DNA from: Taiwanofungus camphoratus
Taxonomy: Eukaryota; Basidiomycota; Agaricomycetes; Polyporales; Taiwanofungaceae
DNA: 64,000 nucleotides
Assembly: GCA_003999685.1 (NCBI GenBank)
Contig: CP021227.1
Span: 1 to 64,000, forward strand
Direction: 5' to 3'
In this document: in pieces, positions 29,991 to 42,688 of the stretch
How the letters are laid out: every line of letters starts with the position of its first letter
Position numbering within the stretch: the stretch's first letter is position 1
Notes under the pieces: generated by a model
Told to the model about the DNA's origin: nothing
What the model saw: only the letters and a program-made list of their open reading frames with translations
Database searches by the model: none
Position numbers and translations under genes: made by a program

Positions 29991-30554
29991 GTTTGACGTA
30001 CTGATGATGAAATCAATTTACGTGCTGCGGGTGCATAAGCGCCTATGATGTACGATTCTGGTTGCAAGGATTTCGACCATAAATGTGACTAAATTAGTTC
30101 ATCTTATGGACGAAAGAATGCACCAATTTAGGCCGTTATGGTGCGCACAGTGGGGGGGGGGGACGACCGCACCCCGCGAACCAACTTGGTGGATTAAAAA
30201 ACCTATGGGTTTAAAGGGAGTATGGGTTTTGAAAGGTATGAATTAAGAGGGAGTCAACTGTAAATACATAGGATCGACACTCCGTATCATAAGGTTGTCC
30301 TCACACTTTACGACTTCTGGAGCCCGTCCACAAAGTAATAGGAAGTTAACAATGCAGCTACCTTGGGTAACAAATAGTGAGGAATTGCTATATGCCCCAT
30401 TTCCCCTAACCATCAACCATGGAAAACGGTTGACGTAGTGAATAAGAGGCAAGTGAAGAAGACTCAGACGACAAAATTTGACGAGCCCAATCAGACACAG
30501 TGATTGCAATCGGGTTGCTGACTGAAAGTACAGTATATAGAGTACATGATGACA
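29991..30554. other. Intergenic region downstream of RPL10
   Basis: Contains a G11 run at 30152-30162 and two short minus-strand ORFs without recognisable content. No gene supported. Confidence 0.4.
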
Positions 30555-31368
30555 TTACGCCCTGAGCTGGGCCCGGAGGTTGTTCTCGAGGTTGCCCTTG
30601 GGGCGAATATACTGGACATAAGCACCATCCCTGAAAGTATAATATCAGTCTCTGGTTGCACAGAGACATGGGCACAGAAACATACTGTAACACACGCTTC
30701 TCCTCCTTCAACTTGAGGTAATCCTCCCTGTCGACATTGGTGAAGCCCCATTTGCGGGAGACGATGATCTTCTGACGACCGGGGAACTTGTAACGAGCAC
30801 GGCGGAGGGCTTCTTGAACAACAGCCGCATTCTGATCCTTACACCGGATAGAAAGGATGATCTGACCAATGTTGACACGGGCAACGGTGCCGTAAGGCTT
30901 GCCCCAGGCCCCACGCATACCGGTTTGAAGGCTAACCGACGCTATGGGCTGACAAATACTTAAGGAAGTGATAGGAGGACTTACCGATCGGCGCCTGCAC
31001 AAGACAACATTTTGTTGATACGGAGGACATGGAAAGGATGTACGCGGACTCTCAAATGGAAGGAATCCTTTCCAGATGTCTTCGTGACATACTTGTTGGC
31101 GCAGATACGAGCAGCTTCTAGAGCTTCACTAGAAAGCTGCTCATACTCGTCGGAAACGAGGTGGCAACAAAAGGGGAACTCGTCGACAGACGCGCGCTTA
31201 CGGCCAAGGTCGAAGATACGGATCTACACAGTACCATTTGAACCTTCAATAGATGATTGTTGAAGCAACAATTCTGACCTTCGGATCAGGGACACCGCGG
31301 TTGTAGCGGGACTTGGGGTAAGGCTTGTTCTTGCAGTAACGGTAACAGCGAGCGGGACGGCGGCCCAT
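30555..31368 (-). CDS. RPL10: 60S ribosomal protein uL16 (RPL10)
   Basis: Four exons (31368-31279, 31223-30985, 30931-30686, 30630-30555) encode 216 residues, close to the usual 214-221. The sequence begins [20 protein letters not shown] and continues through RFDLGRKRA-type, [31 protein letters not shown] and [13 protein letters not shown], the strongly conserved uL16 core. uL16 joins the pre-60S particle late and shapes the tRNA path near the P site. The acceptor before TCTAGACGCA just upstream of the start and a GTGAGTAC donor near 31510 suggest a 5' UTR intron, common for ribosomal protein genes. Pyrimidine-rich sequence precedes that leader. Confidence 0.95.
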
Positions 31369-32398
31369 TGCGTCTAGACTGAATGAATATGGTCAGAAAA
31401 GTGTCATCCAGACCCAGATCCAAACATCCACCGTCTCCAACGGTAATTGTGAGAAATCAGTGGATAGAAATGAAATCTGGCGTGGCTGGAGAAGGAAACA
31501 CTGTACTCACTGCGGTAGAAGTTAGTTGACGGAGGAGAGGGGGGTTAGCGCACCTTGGAGACGACCTTTTTGAGCCCGCTGAGACGATGACAAACACCGT
31601 TCAACCTTGGCTGAGTAATGGGCGGAACGGCATTGTCCGGCAAAGCCACGCGGAAACGATTATGTAATACACGTTCATACTTGTCTACAGGAGGATGCAC
31701 AGTTGCATCATGATGAATGTCTGTCTCATACTCTTCCGACTCTGTTTTTTTACTTGTAGGCTTCGAGACAGGGAAATTTGGCATGCATATGCTTCACTTC
31801 CAGTCGCTGTTGCATACAACAATGGATCTGATTCTTGTCCCACCGCTGGTCTATTAGCAAACACTTCGCCATGTATGGCATTGCTTAAGCAGTAAGCACC
31901 GTCTGTGATACGTTGGACAATAAAAGTTGTCCCATACCAGGACCCTTGGCCTCTCACCCGTTATCATTCATCTCCGTTGGCTCACTGTATTTCTCTCGTC
32001 GGACGTCACATGAAATACATGAGAGCTTATGAAGCCTCGCTGTAGCTCTGTGTGTCCCACTCCGTTCTCACTTTGCTACATTTGTCACGCTAGCAAGGTC
32101 CATCACAATCTGGAAGCTCATTGCTGTCCGCGTGTGCAATATCTTCATCAACCTAGTGCTTCCAAGGAGCGCTCCTTCCTCTTTGGCTGACGTATCCGTC
32201 CCCACGCTGCATCGTGCTTTTCATAAGACGGTTTTCTTTGATATCTTCTTTACACAAATTTCTCCTAACAATCCAGACTTCTCCGGCTCCGGGTGTTCTA
32301 CGCGTCAGAAATAGAGCCCTATGTGAGCTAGAGTGACGTTCGTCCTTAGCCCCTCACCTTCATCTTTCGTATCTCTCACGTCCTCTCTGAATCGCTCT
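31369..32398. other. Upstream region of RPL10 and of the cysteine-rich gene
   Basis: Probable RPL10 5' UTR exon and intron at about 31379-31540. A 79-codon minus-strand ORF at 31545-31784 ends in a basic GLKKVVSKVR, but it has no recognised family and touches the RPL10 leader, so it is not called. The rest shows nothing clear. Confidence 0.35.
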
Positions 32399-32833
32399 AT
32401 GTACTACGAGGGTATACAGCGTCCCGGCAATGTTTATGTTCGACGCTCCTCGAACGGCCTCTATCCAATGTATTCAGGTGGTTACTATGATGCGCGTGAG
32501 TCATCATTGTAGCTTCTTGTCTACGCACCGTCATTTGTACATACTCTCCAAAATCTAGCACCTGAGATGCGCATGGTCCATTACTACCAGCCCATGCCTC
32601 AGCCGCGGATGATTTACCGTCATCATCCGAATCAGCTACATAGGATGACACGTCCGTATCGTCCAATCTTATGCTGCGACACTTGCTGCGGTGACGTATG
32701 TTATGACACTTGCTGTGGCGACGTATGTTGCGACTCTTGTTGCGGGTGTGTATCTGCCCAGCTCGAGATGTCGATTATAATGAACAGACATTGACGCTGC
32801 TCGTTATGGTGCAGGCCCGATTGTTGTTGCTAA
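32399..32833 (+). CDS. Small Tyr- and Cys-rich protein, unknown function
   Basis: Three exons (32399-32495, 32559-32745, 32815-32833) give 100 residues. The first two thirds are rich in Tyr, Met, Pro and Arg (PVYVRR-type and MVHYYQPMPQP segments). The last quarter is a threefold repeat of the pattern CCxxCCGDVC and ends CCGPDCCC. There is no signal peptide and no obvious long membrane helix. The final 19-base exon is supported because it continues the cysteine pattern to an immediate stop. The layout recalls fungal and plant Cys-rich tail proteins of the CYSTM type, but I cannot assign it. Without the last splice the protein would end in a non-cysteine tail (CVSAQLEMS...). Confidence 0.6.
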
Positions 32834-33513
32834 AGTTGACTGCGCCGTTGTGGACGGCCTATTCGGAATGAGGAACGACATTATACACGCGGAAGAACAG
32901 AAGTGTTACGCATCAAATACAAGTATCACTTATTGTTCATGAGATGTCTTTTGCATACCACTCGTACTTTATTTCGTCAACGATATGTTTCTGTGCTCCC
33001 GGTTCTCTACAGCTTCTTCTAGGTATTTTGACCCTCACATTTGGACCTCAGGGTTGTCGCGTTTGGCGAATCGTTTGAGAGGTTTCATCCATTTGAATCG
33101 CGTAGTTGGTCTACTCACCAATCTCAGATGAACGTACACTGCTCGTCCGTTTTCTCACGCAGGCTTTGGACATCGTATCGACGTGAAAGACTACTTATCT
33201 ATCCCTCAAGACACGCGTTTGTTCCAGATGTTCACGTAGAATCTTACGACATATCACCTGCTGTCTCTGTAGTCTCCCCGTTATCTTGTGGTCTAGAATA
33301 CCGGGCTTATAACATGTTTCTCCGACGACAATGATTTCTTTTGTAAAGATGTCACTTGGAACAAACCGTCTCTGGGATGACGACGTATCGTACGACATCT
33401 GACAATATATTTTGCTTTATTGAATCGTTGTCCTAGTATCCCGCGATAATTTGCATGTCAACGACTTTATACACAATGAAACGATACATGGTCACCAATA
33501 CCAATTGATGCAT
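32834..33513. other. Intergenic region between convergent genes
   Basis: About 680 bases. A 97-codon ORF at 33041-33334 and its antisense partners show no family signal. Nothing supported. Confidence 0.4.
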
Positions 33514-36500
33514 TCACATCAAGCAACCACTGAACAACGACTGCATATCATCTGCCAACTTCACTGGATTGATGTCTGATGCATGAATAGTCTCATTCTG
33601 ACCCTGACTTTGGCCTACCAGTGGGGTATCGATCCCAAGGCTGTCCTCCATCAATGGTTTCACCGACTGCCAAAATTCTCCAAAGTCAAAGTCGATCAGC
33701 CCATTGTGCATCGCGTTGTCGCTGAATAAGGTGTCTAAATCACTAGGTAGGTCCTGGGAGACGTGCTGTGGACCCATCGAAAGGGGTTGAGAAGGGGTTG
33801 GCATGTCGGTAAAGATTTCACTAGAGTCCCAGAAGTTGGATGTAGAAATGTTGCGTGCAGGTGCCTGCGATGGATTTGAACAGGATATAGAGGGCAGATC
33901 AAGGTCAGATGGCAAGGATGAATTGAATGTGGGTAGGGATGTGTCGGAGTGGCGCAAGGGGGACAGGCTAAACCCAGACAGACTCGATGGATCCGAGGAT
34001 TGATCAGGAGGGTCAGAAAGAAAAGCAGATGGAGATGATTCAATTATTTCTGCGGTTTCCTCGTTATTTGCTGTATCCGCGGTGGGAAACAGAGATAGAT
34101 CAGCGTATGGATCAGCGTTGTTTTCATCTCCAGCTGTCCATCCCTCTTCCGGTGAGAGAATTGGGCTTGAGGGAGGGAGTGGCGAGGATGGTGGTAGCCC
34201 GACGGACCAATGTTGTATATGTCGGCCGGGGGCTCGAGTAGCTTCCTGTGAGTCATCCTCATAATCATCTCGCACATCGACATCAGCATCGCTGCTTGCC
34301 ACTGGCAGTGAACTCGATAGTAGATCGGGGTCCTCCGATAAGGACTCAGGACTATCCGAGAAATCCCTGACACAGGTTTCGCTTGATCCCGTGAATATAT
34401 TGTCGTCAAGGCTCAAGCCTTGCACATCTGATTTCCGCGGCTGACTGTCGAATCTCTGCACCGGGTCAAATCGCGCGCCTTTGTCTTTACAGAGATTTGT
34501 AAGCTTCGGACTTGACGACCGTTGAGGCTCTGGGGTGAACAATGGTGAGCCGAACAAGTCATCTATATTTGATTTCATTTCTGTTGGAGTTCTGCAAACA
34601 CGCTTCGGTGTAGACGGATGTTGACTCAACGAGGAAAGCACAGACGGTGAGGTTGATGAGAACGTGGAGGATGCAGAATACGGCATGGAAATCGGCGAAG
34701 ATGCTAGAGGGACGTCTGAAGACTCTGCGACAACAGGTCTGGGTAGGCTATCCTCCTTGGAAAGAGATGCAACTGCCTTGGTCGATGCGACAGCCGCTGA
34801 AGATAGAATTGTCCTTTGCGTTTCTTTTGAACCAAAAGGCCGCTCGCGTTTGGCAGCGCTATGTCGGTTGGTTTTTTCTACCTGAGGGCATGAATTTGTC
34901 TTCTTCGTTGACCGCTTTCGACGGGGCGGCTCTGTTCGGAATGTGTCTTGAGAGAATGCAGGAGCAGACTCGTTGGCAAGCCGAGGGACGAGTGCAGTAG
35001 TAGTGCGTGCCCATGCTGGTATAACGTACGGTCTACGCAGCTTTCCGGTCGAACCGGATACAGATGAGCCAGCCTTCGGTGGCGACAATGGTGCTTGTTG
35101 CGTGCTACGTCTTTTATTAGAAAGACGTCTAGCCTGCCGCGGTGGAGAGGTCGATGAGGCCAAGAATGATGAGCTTTTCGTCATTGATGCTGTTCCTTCA
35201 ATGCCTGGATCAGACTGTGCTTGTAGTTGCCAAGGAGTATTCTCGCCATGAGAAGTGAACACAGAACTCGACGCCCCTTGTCCAGTTGAGCTGCTTAGTG
35301 CTCGCTTTCGAACCTGTTCTCGTTCACGATCACGCTCATCCATGATCTCGCTGAGCGTACGCTTTCGATTGCGGACCAAGGGCACGTCAGCATTGTGACC
35401 TTGGCCATAGGTGTGTTTGCGTTTGTAGGGTTGGCCACCGCTTCTAAACGCAGCAGAAGGAGAATCTTCACTTGAAGTCGCGTTTGACATGTCTTTCTCC
35501 TTTCCCACTTTTGGGCGATGAAAGGCACTCGGGTTGACGTTCTCTTTATCCAGTACAATGATATCATCATCCACAGTTCCTTTGCTACCTGCGGACGGGC
35601 TCGAAGTCGGGACTACTAAAGTTGCCTGTGGTGCAATGGACGTGGATATGCTGGACGTTGACGGGAAGGAAGTAGATAGTGATGCAGTAGCAGGTGCTAA
35701 CGATGAGGAAGTGGGGATTGACCCGTTGGTAGATGTTAAGGCTGTCTTAACGGTACATGTAGAGGTAGAGCTTGCATTCAGCAATCTGCCCAGTGCTTCT
35801 ACCAAAGCTGAGTTGGGAGAATCTTGTTGAGCATTGCTAGATGAATCAATGTTGGAGAGCGCGGCCAATAGCTCAGCATTCTTGTCCTGATTCGCAAGTG
35901 CCATGAGAAGTACGCTCAAAGCTGATTGTGTTGGGTCCGAACCGGGAGGGTCACGCGGAGTAGATGAAGGAGCAACGACCAGAGGATTTTGGAACTGGTT
36001 TTCCGCGGTGTTTTCCGCAGGTTGTTTGAGCTTCATCTGAGCACTCTTGTTTCTCTTGATCCTTATAGAAGAGTTCTCGTGCACACATGGCTGTTTGTCA
36101 GCAACCGACGAACTCGACATAGGTTCCGTTTCGGCGCTCAACCTTTGAGCTCGAACAGGAAGCGGAGAATTAGTGAAAGGGGAGTTTCCTCGGTTCTTCT
36201 CACGCTCTCCGATCACCAGAGTACTGATTCCTGGAGAGGTTACAGTCCTGAAGGCGGGGTTTGGTGCGTATGTGGTCTGTTTAACATGGTCAGTCAATAG
36301 TGCTTTCAATAAATATACCCTTAATTTCATACAAAAACTGGTGTGAAGATGATCACAAAGGTTAACGCACCTCTCGTAGCGCAAATATAACTTCTAGAGC
36401 ATCTTCCCGCACGCCATCACCTATGAGCGTGCCCGTGACCATCATATCCTTATCACCACTTTGTAGAGCCCATGAAATTAAACCCAGGCCAATGGCAACA

Positions 36501-36954
36501 CCACCGAACGAGTGTTGACCGGAGGAACTGTGCTGCAACTGGCCGGCATGGGAGATTGAGGACGAGTGAGACTCCAGAGGATCCAAGACGTAGACAGAGA
36601 AATCGCGGACATGATCAGGGACGAGCTCTGGGCTGTAAAAGACTTGAGAGGCACTTCACTTAAAGATGAGAAATTCTATCACCTCGAGCGACATATGGCA
36701 TCCAAACAAGGTCGGAGTGGGACTTTTCCGTAGACAATGTTGACAGCCTTGGAGGCAGAACCAGTGGAAGGGCAAGTCGGCACAATCAGATGGGCTGGAA
36801 CAACAGTAACAGGAACCTTCTGATGAGAGCGGGCAAGAATGTACTGAGGCGTGCTGTTGATGGTATACAGAGCGCGAACTGTACATGAATGATCTCAGCA
36901 GACGAAATTGAGCACGCTGAATGTTCACTTACTAGGCAAAAGACGTGTCTCCAT
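33514..36954 (-). CDS. Ams2/Spt21-type N-terminal domain protein
   Basis: Four exons on the minus strand (36954-36933, 36878-36683, 36632-36371, 36276-33514) give about 1080 residues. The first 165 residues carry the domain shared by fission yeast Ams2 and budding yeast Spt21: RALYTINSTPQYILARS, VPVTVVPAHL, PLRPCLDAICRSSPELV, DFSVYVLDPLESHSS and VAIGLGLISWAL. The rest is a long Ser/Pro-rich, probably disordered region with basic patches (PYKRKHTYG, RKRTLSEIMDER, PPRRKRSTKK) and an acidic C-terminal third. Spt21 and Ams2 control histone gene expression and silencing. No GATA zinc finger like that of Ams2 is visible, so it resembles Spt21 more. The 22-base first exon was chosen for frame and family fit. 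Confidence 0.78.
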
Positions 36955-37285
36955 GAGTGAAGATTACTTCATGTGCAGAAAAATGGAGGTATTTGAGGTG
37001 CGCGAGGTTGCAGGGGAGGCAAGTTGGACGATGCGCTCGCGTTGAAGCGCTAAAACCAGCCACGCTTCGTCACGCGACACGCGACGCGTAACCCTATGTC
37101 AGGGTTAGGGGATCACCGTGGCCAGAAGTTCTTGATTCACATCTGGCAGCACCACCAACTAGTATAATATGTGGTCTGCGAATTTCCTAAATGTAACAGA
37201 CGTGTCGCGCTTCCTCGGTTCCCTTCCATTATTTTCGTACATCAGCTTGATGTGCGTTCGTCTTCGAGAGGAATGTAGTGAAGGT

Positions 37286-37658
37286 GGATGAACTCCCAGG
37301 ATCAAGAAAGCACCACGCGGGACAGGACGCGTTCGGTGAACTTCTGGTACCTGCAAATTGGTGCTGAGGAGCGCAGACAGAACGGTACGTCTCCCGTCAC
37401 GCTACATCAACGTTCAACTTCAACTCCACTTTGGACCATTTCAGTGCTCTGCAGAACTTCGACACTGGTGTCCCGACCGAGCGTGTGCCAACCCTCAAGG
37501 CCTCTGGAGCCCTCAAGAAGGCCTCTGAAATTGCCAATTCAAGCTATGGCTCATACTCCAAAATTGAAGATGCCATCCAAAAATGCTGCAAAAAGAGCAC
37601 CTCCGCCTCTATTCCCACATCAAATAATCCCATCTCCCCGACTTTTCACTACGTATAA
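37286..37658 (+). CDS. Doubtful small hypothetical protein
   Basis: Two overlapping frames of 124 and 75 codons lie here, and neither resembles a known family. One plausible product ends in a Lys/Ser-rich segment (ASGALKKASEIANSSYG). A splice between an exon starting at 37286 and an acceptor near 37440 or 37447 is possible. It lies about 330 bases from the divergent Spt21-type gene. Low confidence that it is real. Confidence 0.25.
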
Positions 37659-38472
37659 ATAGCCTTGTTGGTGAACATGGCACACTGTAGAACGTCTGTG
37701 GTGTTGACGTCTAACGTGTCGTACAATATGCATGGAGCTGCATCGAGGTAAGATCTGAAGGATGTTACCACCCAAATCCGGATTGCTAGAAGCTTTTGGA
37801 CAACAACCGTCAACAACTGCGTCGATCTATCAAGTGATGTCGTTCGGTCCCGCACGCGGCTCCCCGTCATTGTTGAGGCTTGAAGGTGACTCGATGTCGT
37901 ATCTCAGATAACTAACTGAATGCATAATGTCAGAAATGAGGCTGTGCTCCGGGCTAAAGTCACCGTTTCGACAAGGGACTCAGTTTGCCCACAAATTCAG
38001 ATATCTTATTGCCTCTAGAGCATGGCACAGAATTCAAATTGATACAGACTTGGTTTAGGGCGATGTAAGGCCAACGGCCTGCCAACAATGCGGCACTACG
38101 TCCTGAAAATGCACCATGCATCTTCATTGTCTCGTTCTCATGTCTTAACATCTCGGACCACCACGGGGCGACACCTCCCGCTGCTTGGCGGCTCGCTCTA
38201 CCAATAAACATCGTGGTTGCTAACAATATTGAGTCATTCTTGAGTCTGAGTGGACAGTTCTGACGATCCGATGCGACCCGCTCTCTCCCGTGTCACCCTC
38301 TTACCCCTGTCGCAGCTACTCTGGGCGTCTGTTGATATCTACATAAGGTCATGATTCTGCGGAACCAGGACCCAGACAAGTCATAGTCTTTACGAACATT
38401 ACAACCCCCACTCAGTTCTTTCTTGTTCGCTTTCTCATTGTTTCATTAACCATCTGACCGATATTTGTTATC
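37659..38472. other. Intergenic region upstream of the ADP/ATP carrier
   Basis: No supported gene. Short ORFs on both strands are unrecognised. Confidence 0.4.
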
Positions 38473-39970
38473 ATGTCTATGTCTAAATCGACCACCCCTG
38501 CTTCCTTCTTTAGTAAGTTGGTTGGATCGTCCCTTGCTGATTGTCCCTGACAGTCTGTCTATAGTCGATTTCATGATGGGCGGAACCGCAGCCGCTATAT
38601 CGAAGACTGGTGCCGCACCGATTGAGCGTGTCAAGTTGATGATACAGAACCAGGGTGCCATGATCGCAGCAGGTCGTCTTGACCGTCCGTACGCAGGCAT
38701 CGTCGATTGCTTTAAACGAACGTATGCAGAGGAAGGTCTGCTCAGCTGTGGGTATTCCTCACTTTACTCGGCAGCATTGAAGCCCATAATCTTGTGTGAT
38801 AGTCTGGAGAAGCAACGGAACGAATGTTTTGAGGTACTTCCCGACTCAAGCCCTCAATTTCGCCTTCAAAGACACCTTTAAAAAGATGTTCGGCTTCAAA
38901 AAGTCCGAGGGATTCGGACTCTGGGTTTTCGGTAGGGCGATCTCCGGAGCATGTGTCCAACATTTGTTAACCGAGCAATACTACGTTTCTAGGAAATATA
39001 CTGAGCGGAGCAGCGGCGGGGGCTTCCTCTTCCGTCTTCGTCTACTCTCTCGACTAGTGGGCATCTCAAGCATCGGCTCTCCTCCAACACAACTCACTGG
39101 ATCCTACCACCTCCGTGTCACGGCGGCCGGTGGGTTCCTCCTTTTCTTTTTCTATGACACAGTGCTCGCACGCGTTTGGCCGCGGACAATAAGAGCGCTT
39201 CCAAGGGTGGCCAGCGGCAGTTCTCTGGCATCGTCGACGTGTACAAGCAGACGCTGCGCTCGGACGGCATTATTGGGCTGTATCGCGGCTTCGGTGCGAA
39301 CGTGGTCGGCATCTGCATTTATCGTGGATTCTAGTGCGTAATGACTGATTGACAGGCGTCGATGCGGATGTTTGCTCACGTGGACTGGGGGCTACAGCTT
39401 TGGAGGCTATGATACCATCAAGGACACGTTTCTTGTTGGGCCCTTGCAGGGCAGCTTCTTGGCGTCGTTCGCCGTGGGATGGGCGTGCACAACGGTATGT
39501 CGTGCTAGGAGAACCATCTTGCTGAGGCCGCGCCGCTAATGACAATAGGGTGCAGCCCTGGCCTCTTATCCGCTGGACACGATCCGCAGGCGGATGATGA
39601 TGACATCCGGCGGAAATGTACGTGTATTTATCCTTGGAAACGATTCTTTAGAATGATGAACCGTTCGTAGGTCCACTACAAGTCGACCATAGACGCCGCG
39701 AGGCAGATCATCGCAAGGGAAGGGGTGAAGGCGCTCTTTGGTGATTATTTTGTCCATCCACCTTTCCGTGGCCGATGACACGGTATTTTTCCCCAGGTGG
39801 TGCTGGCGCAAATGTCCTTCGTGGCGTCGCAGGTGCGGGTGTGCTCGCTCTGTATGACAAGTATGGCGCAATCATCTTGCCGCCGTTGAGACATTGTTGA
39901 CCGGACATGTTGAATTCCCAGGTTCCAAGAACTCGCCTTCGGCAAGGTCTATGCCGCTGGTTCTGGCTAA
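38473..39970 (+). CDS. Mitochondrial ADP/ATP carrier
   Basis: Ten exons (38473-38512, 38565-38747, 38803-38931, 38993-39056, 39163-39333, 39398-39494, 39549-39617, 39671-39740, 39797-39860, 39922-39970) give 311 residues, the usual size. Three carrier repeats are visible: [25 protein letters not shown] and [13 protein letters not shown]. The last holds the RRRMMM signature specific to ADP/ATP carriers. Other family blocks are [14 protein letters not shown] and [16 protein letters not shown]. It exchanges ATP for ADP across the inner mitochondrial membrane. Every intron is short (about 50-106 nt), and all phases add up. Confidence 0.93.
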
Positions 39971-40684
39971 AGGCCTTCTCGGCGGAGCCACGAGCTAATA
40001 CACTGTTCACGAATTAGACTGGCTGTTGCTTATTTCCCTCTCTTCTCTATCACCTATTGTTCTGCCTCGAGTTGAACCGTTTGCCCCTGAATTACGCCGA
40101 GGTTTCATTTCTACAGCAAATGCAGGTCTTACACATGAACCTGCGATTGAGACACGCATTGGCGAATCGATTGGCTATCATGTATATCTATCAACACAAG
40201 CAGAATTGTCAAAGTATGAATGCAATAGTGCGTGCATATACTACGCTAGCAATCAATTGCGGTCCTGGACTTTCTAGAGACACCGGGCTCTCGGTCAACC
40301 GATGGGATTCCGATGCGACTCTAGACGAGTCTTAGGAGAATCTGCTATCTTGCGTAGAGAAATGAATGGAAATGCATCTCTTTGGAGCATCTTTTTTCAT
40401 GCATGTGCTTTTCGCCATTGCATGCAGTCATTACACAGAGTAACTCTCCCGTAGAGAAGTCGCTACATAGCCCATTATTGCTGAAACATACTCGATGACA
40501 GCTTACGCTTGTCACTCACTCGTCTTTGCTGGTGAAGACGGGAAAACAGACATGTACGTGGAACTCTATAAGATTGTGCTATGCGGTGGGTTACATCGTA
40601 CAGATACAACGTTCTGTGTGTTCGCTTTCCTCCCGATACCGATACTGCTGCAGTGTGCTTCTAATCTTCTCCAAGTCGCGCCGG
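39971..40684. other. Intergenic region between convergent genes
   Basis: About 710 bases downstream of both the carrier and the aldolase. ORFs here are not supported. Confidence 0.4.
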
Positions 40685-42351
40685 TCACAGACGGTCTGCA
40701 AGGTGCCGGCGATAAGCCACGGCCAAGGCCCGAAAAGCGGGACGGATACTCACTGACGTTCCCGAGGTCGGTGCAGGCCTCCTTGACGCGCTCCACGAGC
40801 GTCTTCTCGCCTTCGCGCACCCAGACACGCGGGTCGTAGTACTGCGGCGGGGGCGGCGGGGTCACTAGTGCTCGCGCGCGCTGGAGAGACGACGTACCTT
40901 CTTGTTCGGCTTGTCTGCGCCCTCGGGGTTGCCGACCTGCGACTGGAGGTAGCCCGACTTCTTCTGGACAAAGTCCTGCATGCGACGGAGGCGAGTCAGT
41001 GACGGCGGCGCGGGGAACAGCACGGGACACGCACCCTGATGCCGACGAGGTACGCGTATTGCGTATCTGGGACGGCGCAGTTCAGCGAGGGCGAGCGCAC
41101 GCGTAGCGGAGGACGCACCTGTGTCGACGTTCATCTTGACGACGCCGTTCTGGACGGCGGTCTTGATCTCCTCCTTGGTGGAGCCGGAGCCGCCGTGGAA
41201 GACGAGGAACCTGTGGGCGTGAGCAAAGACGGAGGCCGGGGGTGGGGACCGGAGGCGCTCACAGAGGCTTCTTGCGGCCGAGCTTCTGCTCTACGTAGAG
41301 CTGGTGCTTGTTGAGGAGCTCGGGGTGGAGGCGGACGTTGCCGGGCTTGTAGACGCCGTGGACGTTGCCAAAGGCGGCGGCGATGCTAAAGTTGGGGCCG
41401 ATCTGGCTGAGGGCGGCGTGTACGTCCCAGATGTCCTCTGGCTGGGTGTAGAGCTTGTTGTTGTCGATGCCGGTGTTGTCTACGCCGTCCTCCTCGCCGC
41501 CGGTGATGCCGATCTCCATCTCGAGCCAGAGGCCGAGCGGGGCCATGCGCTTGAAGTAGGAGACGCAGGTGGCGATGTTCTCCTCCTTGGGCTCCTCGGA
41601 GAGGTCGAGCATGTGGGAGGAGAAGAGCGGCTGCTGGTGGGCCTTGTAGTAGGCCTCGTCGGCGGCGAGCATGCCCTCGAACCACGGGAGGAGTTTGTGG
41701 GCGCAGTGGTCCGAGTGCATCACGACGGGGCTGGGGGGGTGCGGGTGAGGTGATGCTAGGCAGAAAGCGGGGGACGGGCACGTACACGCCGTACTCCTTG
41801 GCGACGGTGCGGACGTGGATGGCGGCTGCGATGGCGCCGGTGATGGAGGCCTGCTGCTTGTCGTTGGGGAGGCCCTTGCCGGCAAAGTAGGCAGCGCCGC
41901 CCTGGGAGACCTGGATGATGATGGGAGACTTGATGTCACTGGAAGTCAAGATGAGCGACGACGAGCGGAGAGGGGGCACGGGACGGACCGGGCGGCCTCG
42001 AGGACGGCGTTGGCCACGGATGAAGAGGTGACGTTCTGGGGAGGGGTAAGTGGTGGGCAGAGACAGTGGGGGGCGACTCACGATGGCCTGGTGTGCGATG
42101 GCACGATGAGTGGGCTCAGATGTCTAGTATACCGGCTGAAGCACTTACGGGAATAGCAAACTAGAATGCGGCAATAGAGCTCAGCGAAGCGGATGCAAAC
42201 GTGAGGAGCGGGAACAGACCTGGTTTTCCTTTGCATACTCGAAAAGCTTGCGGACGTCGTCGCCGGTGAGGACACCAGGCTAGGGGAGGGTGAGCACGGG
42301 GCGGGGAGGCATGGGTGCAGGACGTACGGGAACAATATCGAGGACACCCAT
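40685..42351 (-). CDS. FBA1: Fructose-bisphosphate aldolase, class II
   Basis: Twelve exons on the minus strand (42351-42328, 42279-42220, 42160-42149, 42087-42082, 42035-41989, 41938-41786, 41730-41263, 41210-41119, 41066-41035, 40975-40898, 40841-40754, 40695-40685) encode 356 residues, near the 359 of yeast. Marks include MGVLDIVP, the zinc-binding HSDHC (His near 106 and 109), FSSHMLDLSEE, AFGNVHGVYKPG and HGGSGST. The enzyme splits fructose 1,6-bisphosphate in glycolysis. Exons 3 and 4 are only 12 and 6 nt, yet they restore the expected ENQFAIPAINVTSSS. The donor at 41785 (GTACGT) was chosen because it gives YGVPVVMHSDHC. Transcribed divergently from the WC-1-like gene. Confidence 0.93.
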
Positions 42352-42615
42352 GTTGTGTTGCAAGAACGAGAGAGAGTGAGAATCAGGCCATCGACTCGCT
42401 TGCCTAATCGATCTAGGTCACGTGTGCGAGGGCTCAACCTCATGGCGAGTGGCACACGACCGCGTGCTACGAGTCCGAGAGAGACGGACGCTGTGCACAC
42501 GGGGTCCTGACAGCGGCGACGGGCCCCACAAGCACCCACACCCCCGATGCGGACATGCTCGCCGTGCTCAAATACGTGCTCGCCCTCCTTGACTGCCTGC
42601 CTGCCCTCGCCCGCC
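42352..42615. promoter_or_regulatory. Short divergent promoter of aldolase and WC-1-like gene
   Basis: 264 bp separate the two start codons. No TATA box stands out on either strand. The shared region would couple a glycolytic gene with a light-receptor gene at the DNA level. Confidence 0.5.
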
Positions 42616-42656
42616 ATGCCCTTTCAGCGGTATCTCGAGCCCTACGACGACGACGA

Positions 42657-42688
<32 letters not shown>

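Noticed and set aside
31545-31784. 79-codon minus-strand ORF with basic end
   Set aside because: No family recognised and it abuts the RPL10 leader; not enough to call a gene.
33041-33334. 97-codon plus-strand ORF downstream of the cysteine-rich gene
   Set aside because: No recognisable content, and frames on the other strand are equally open.
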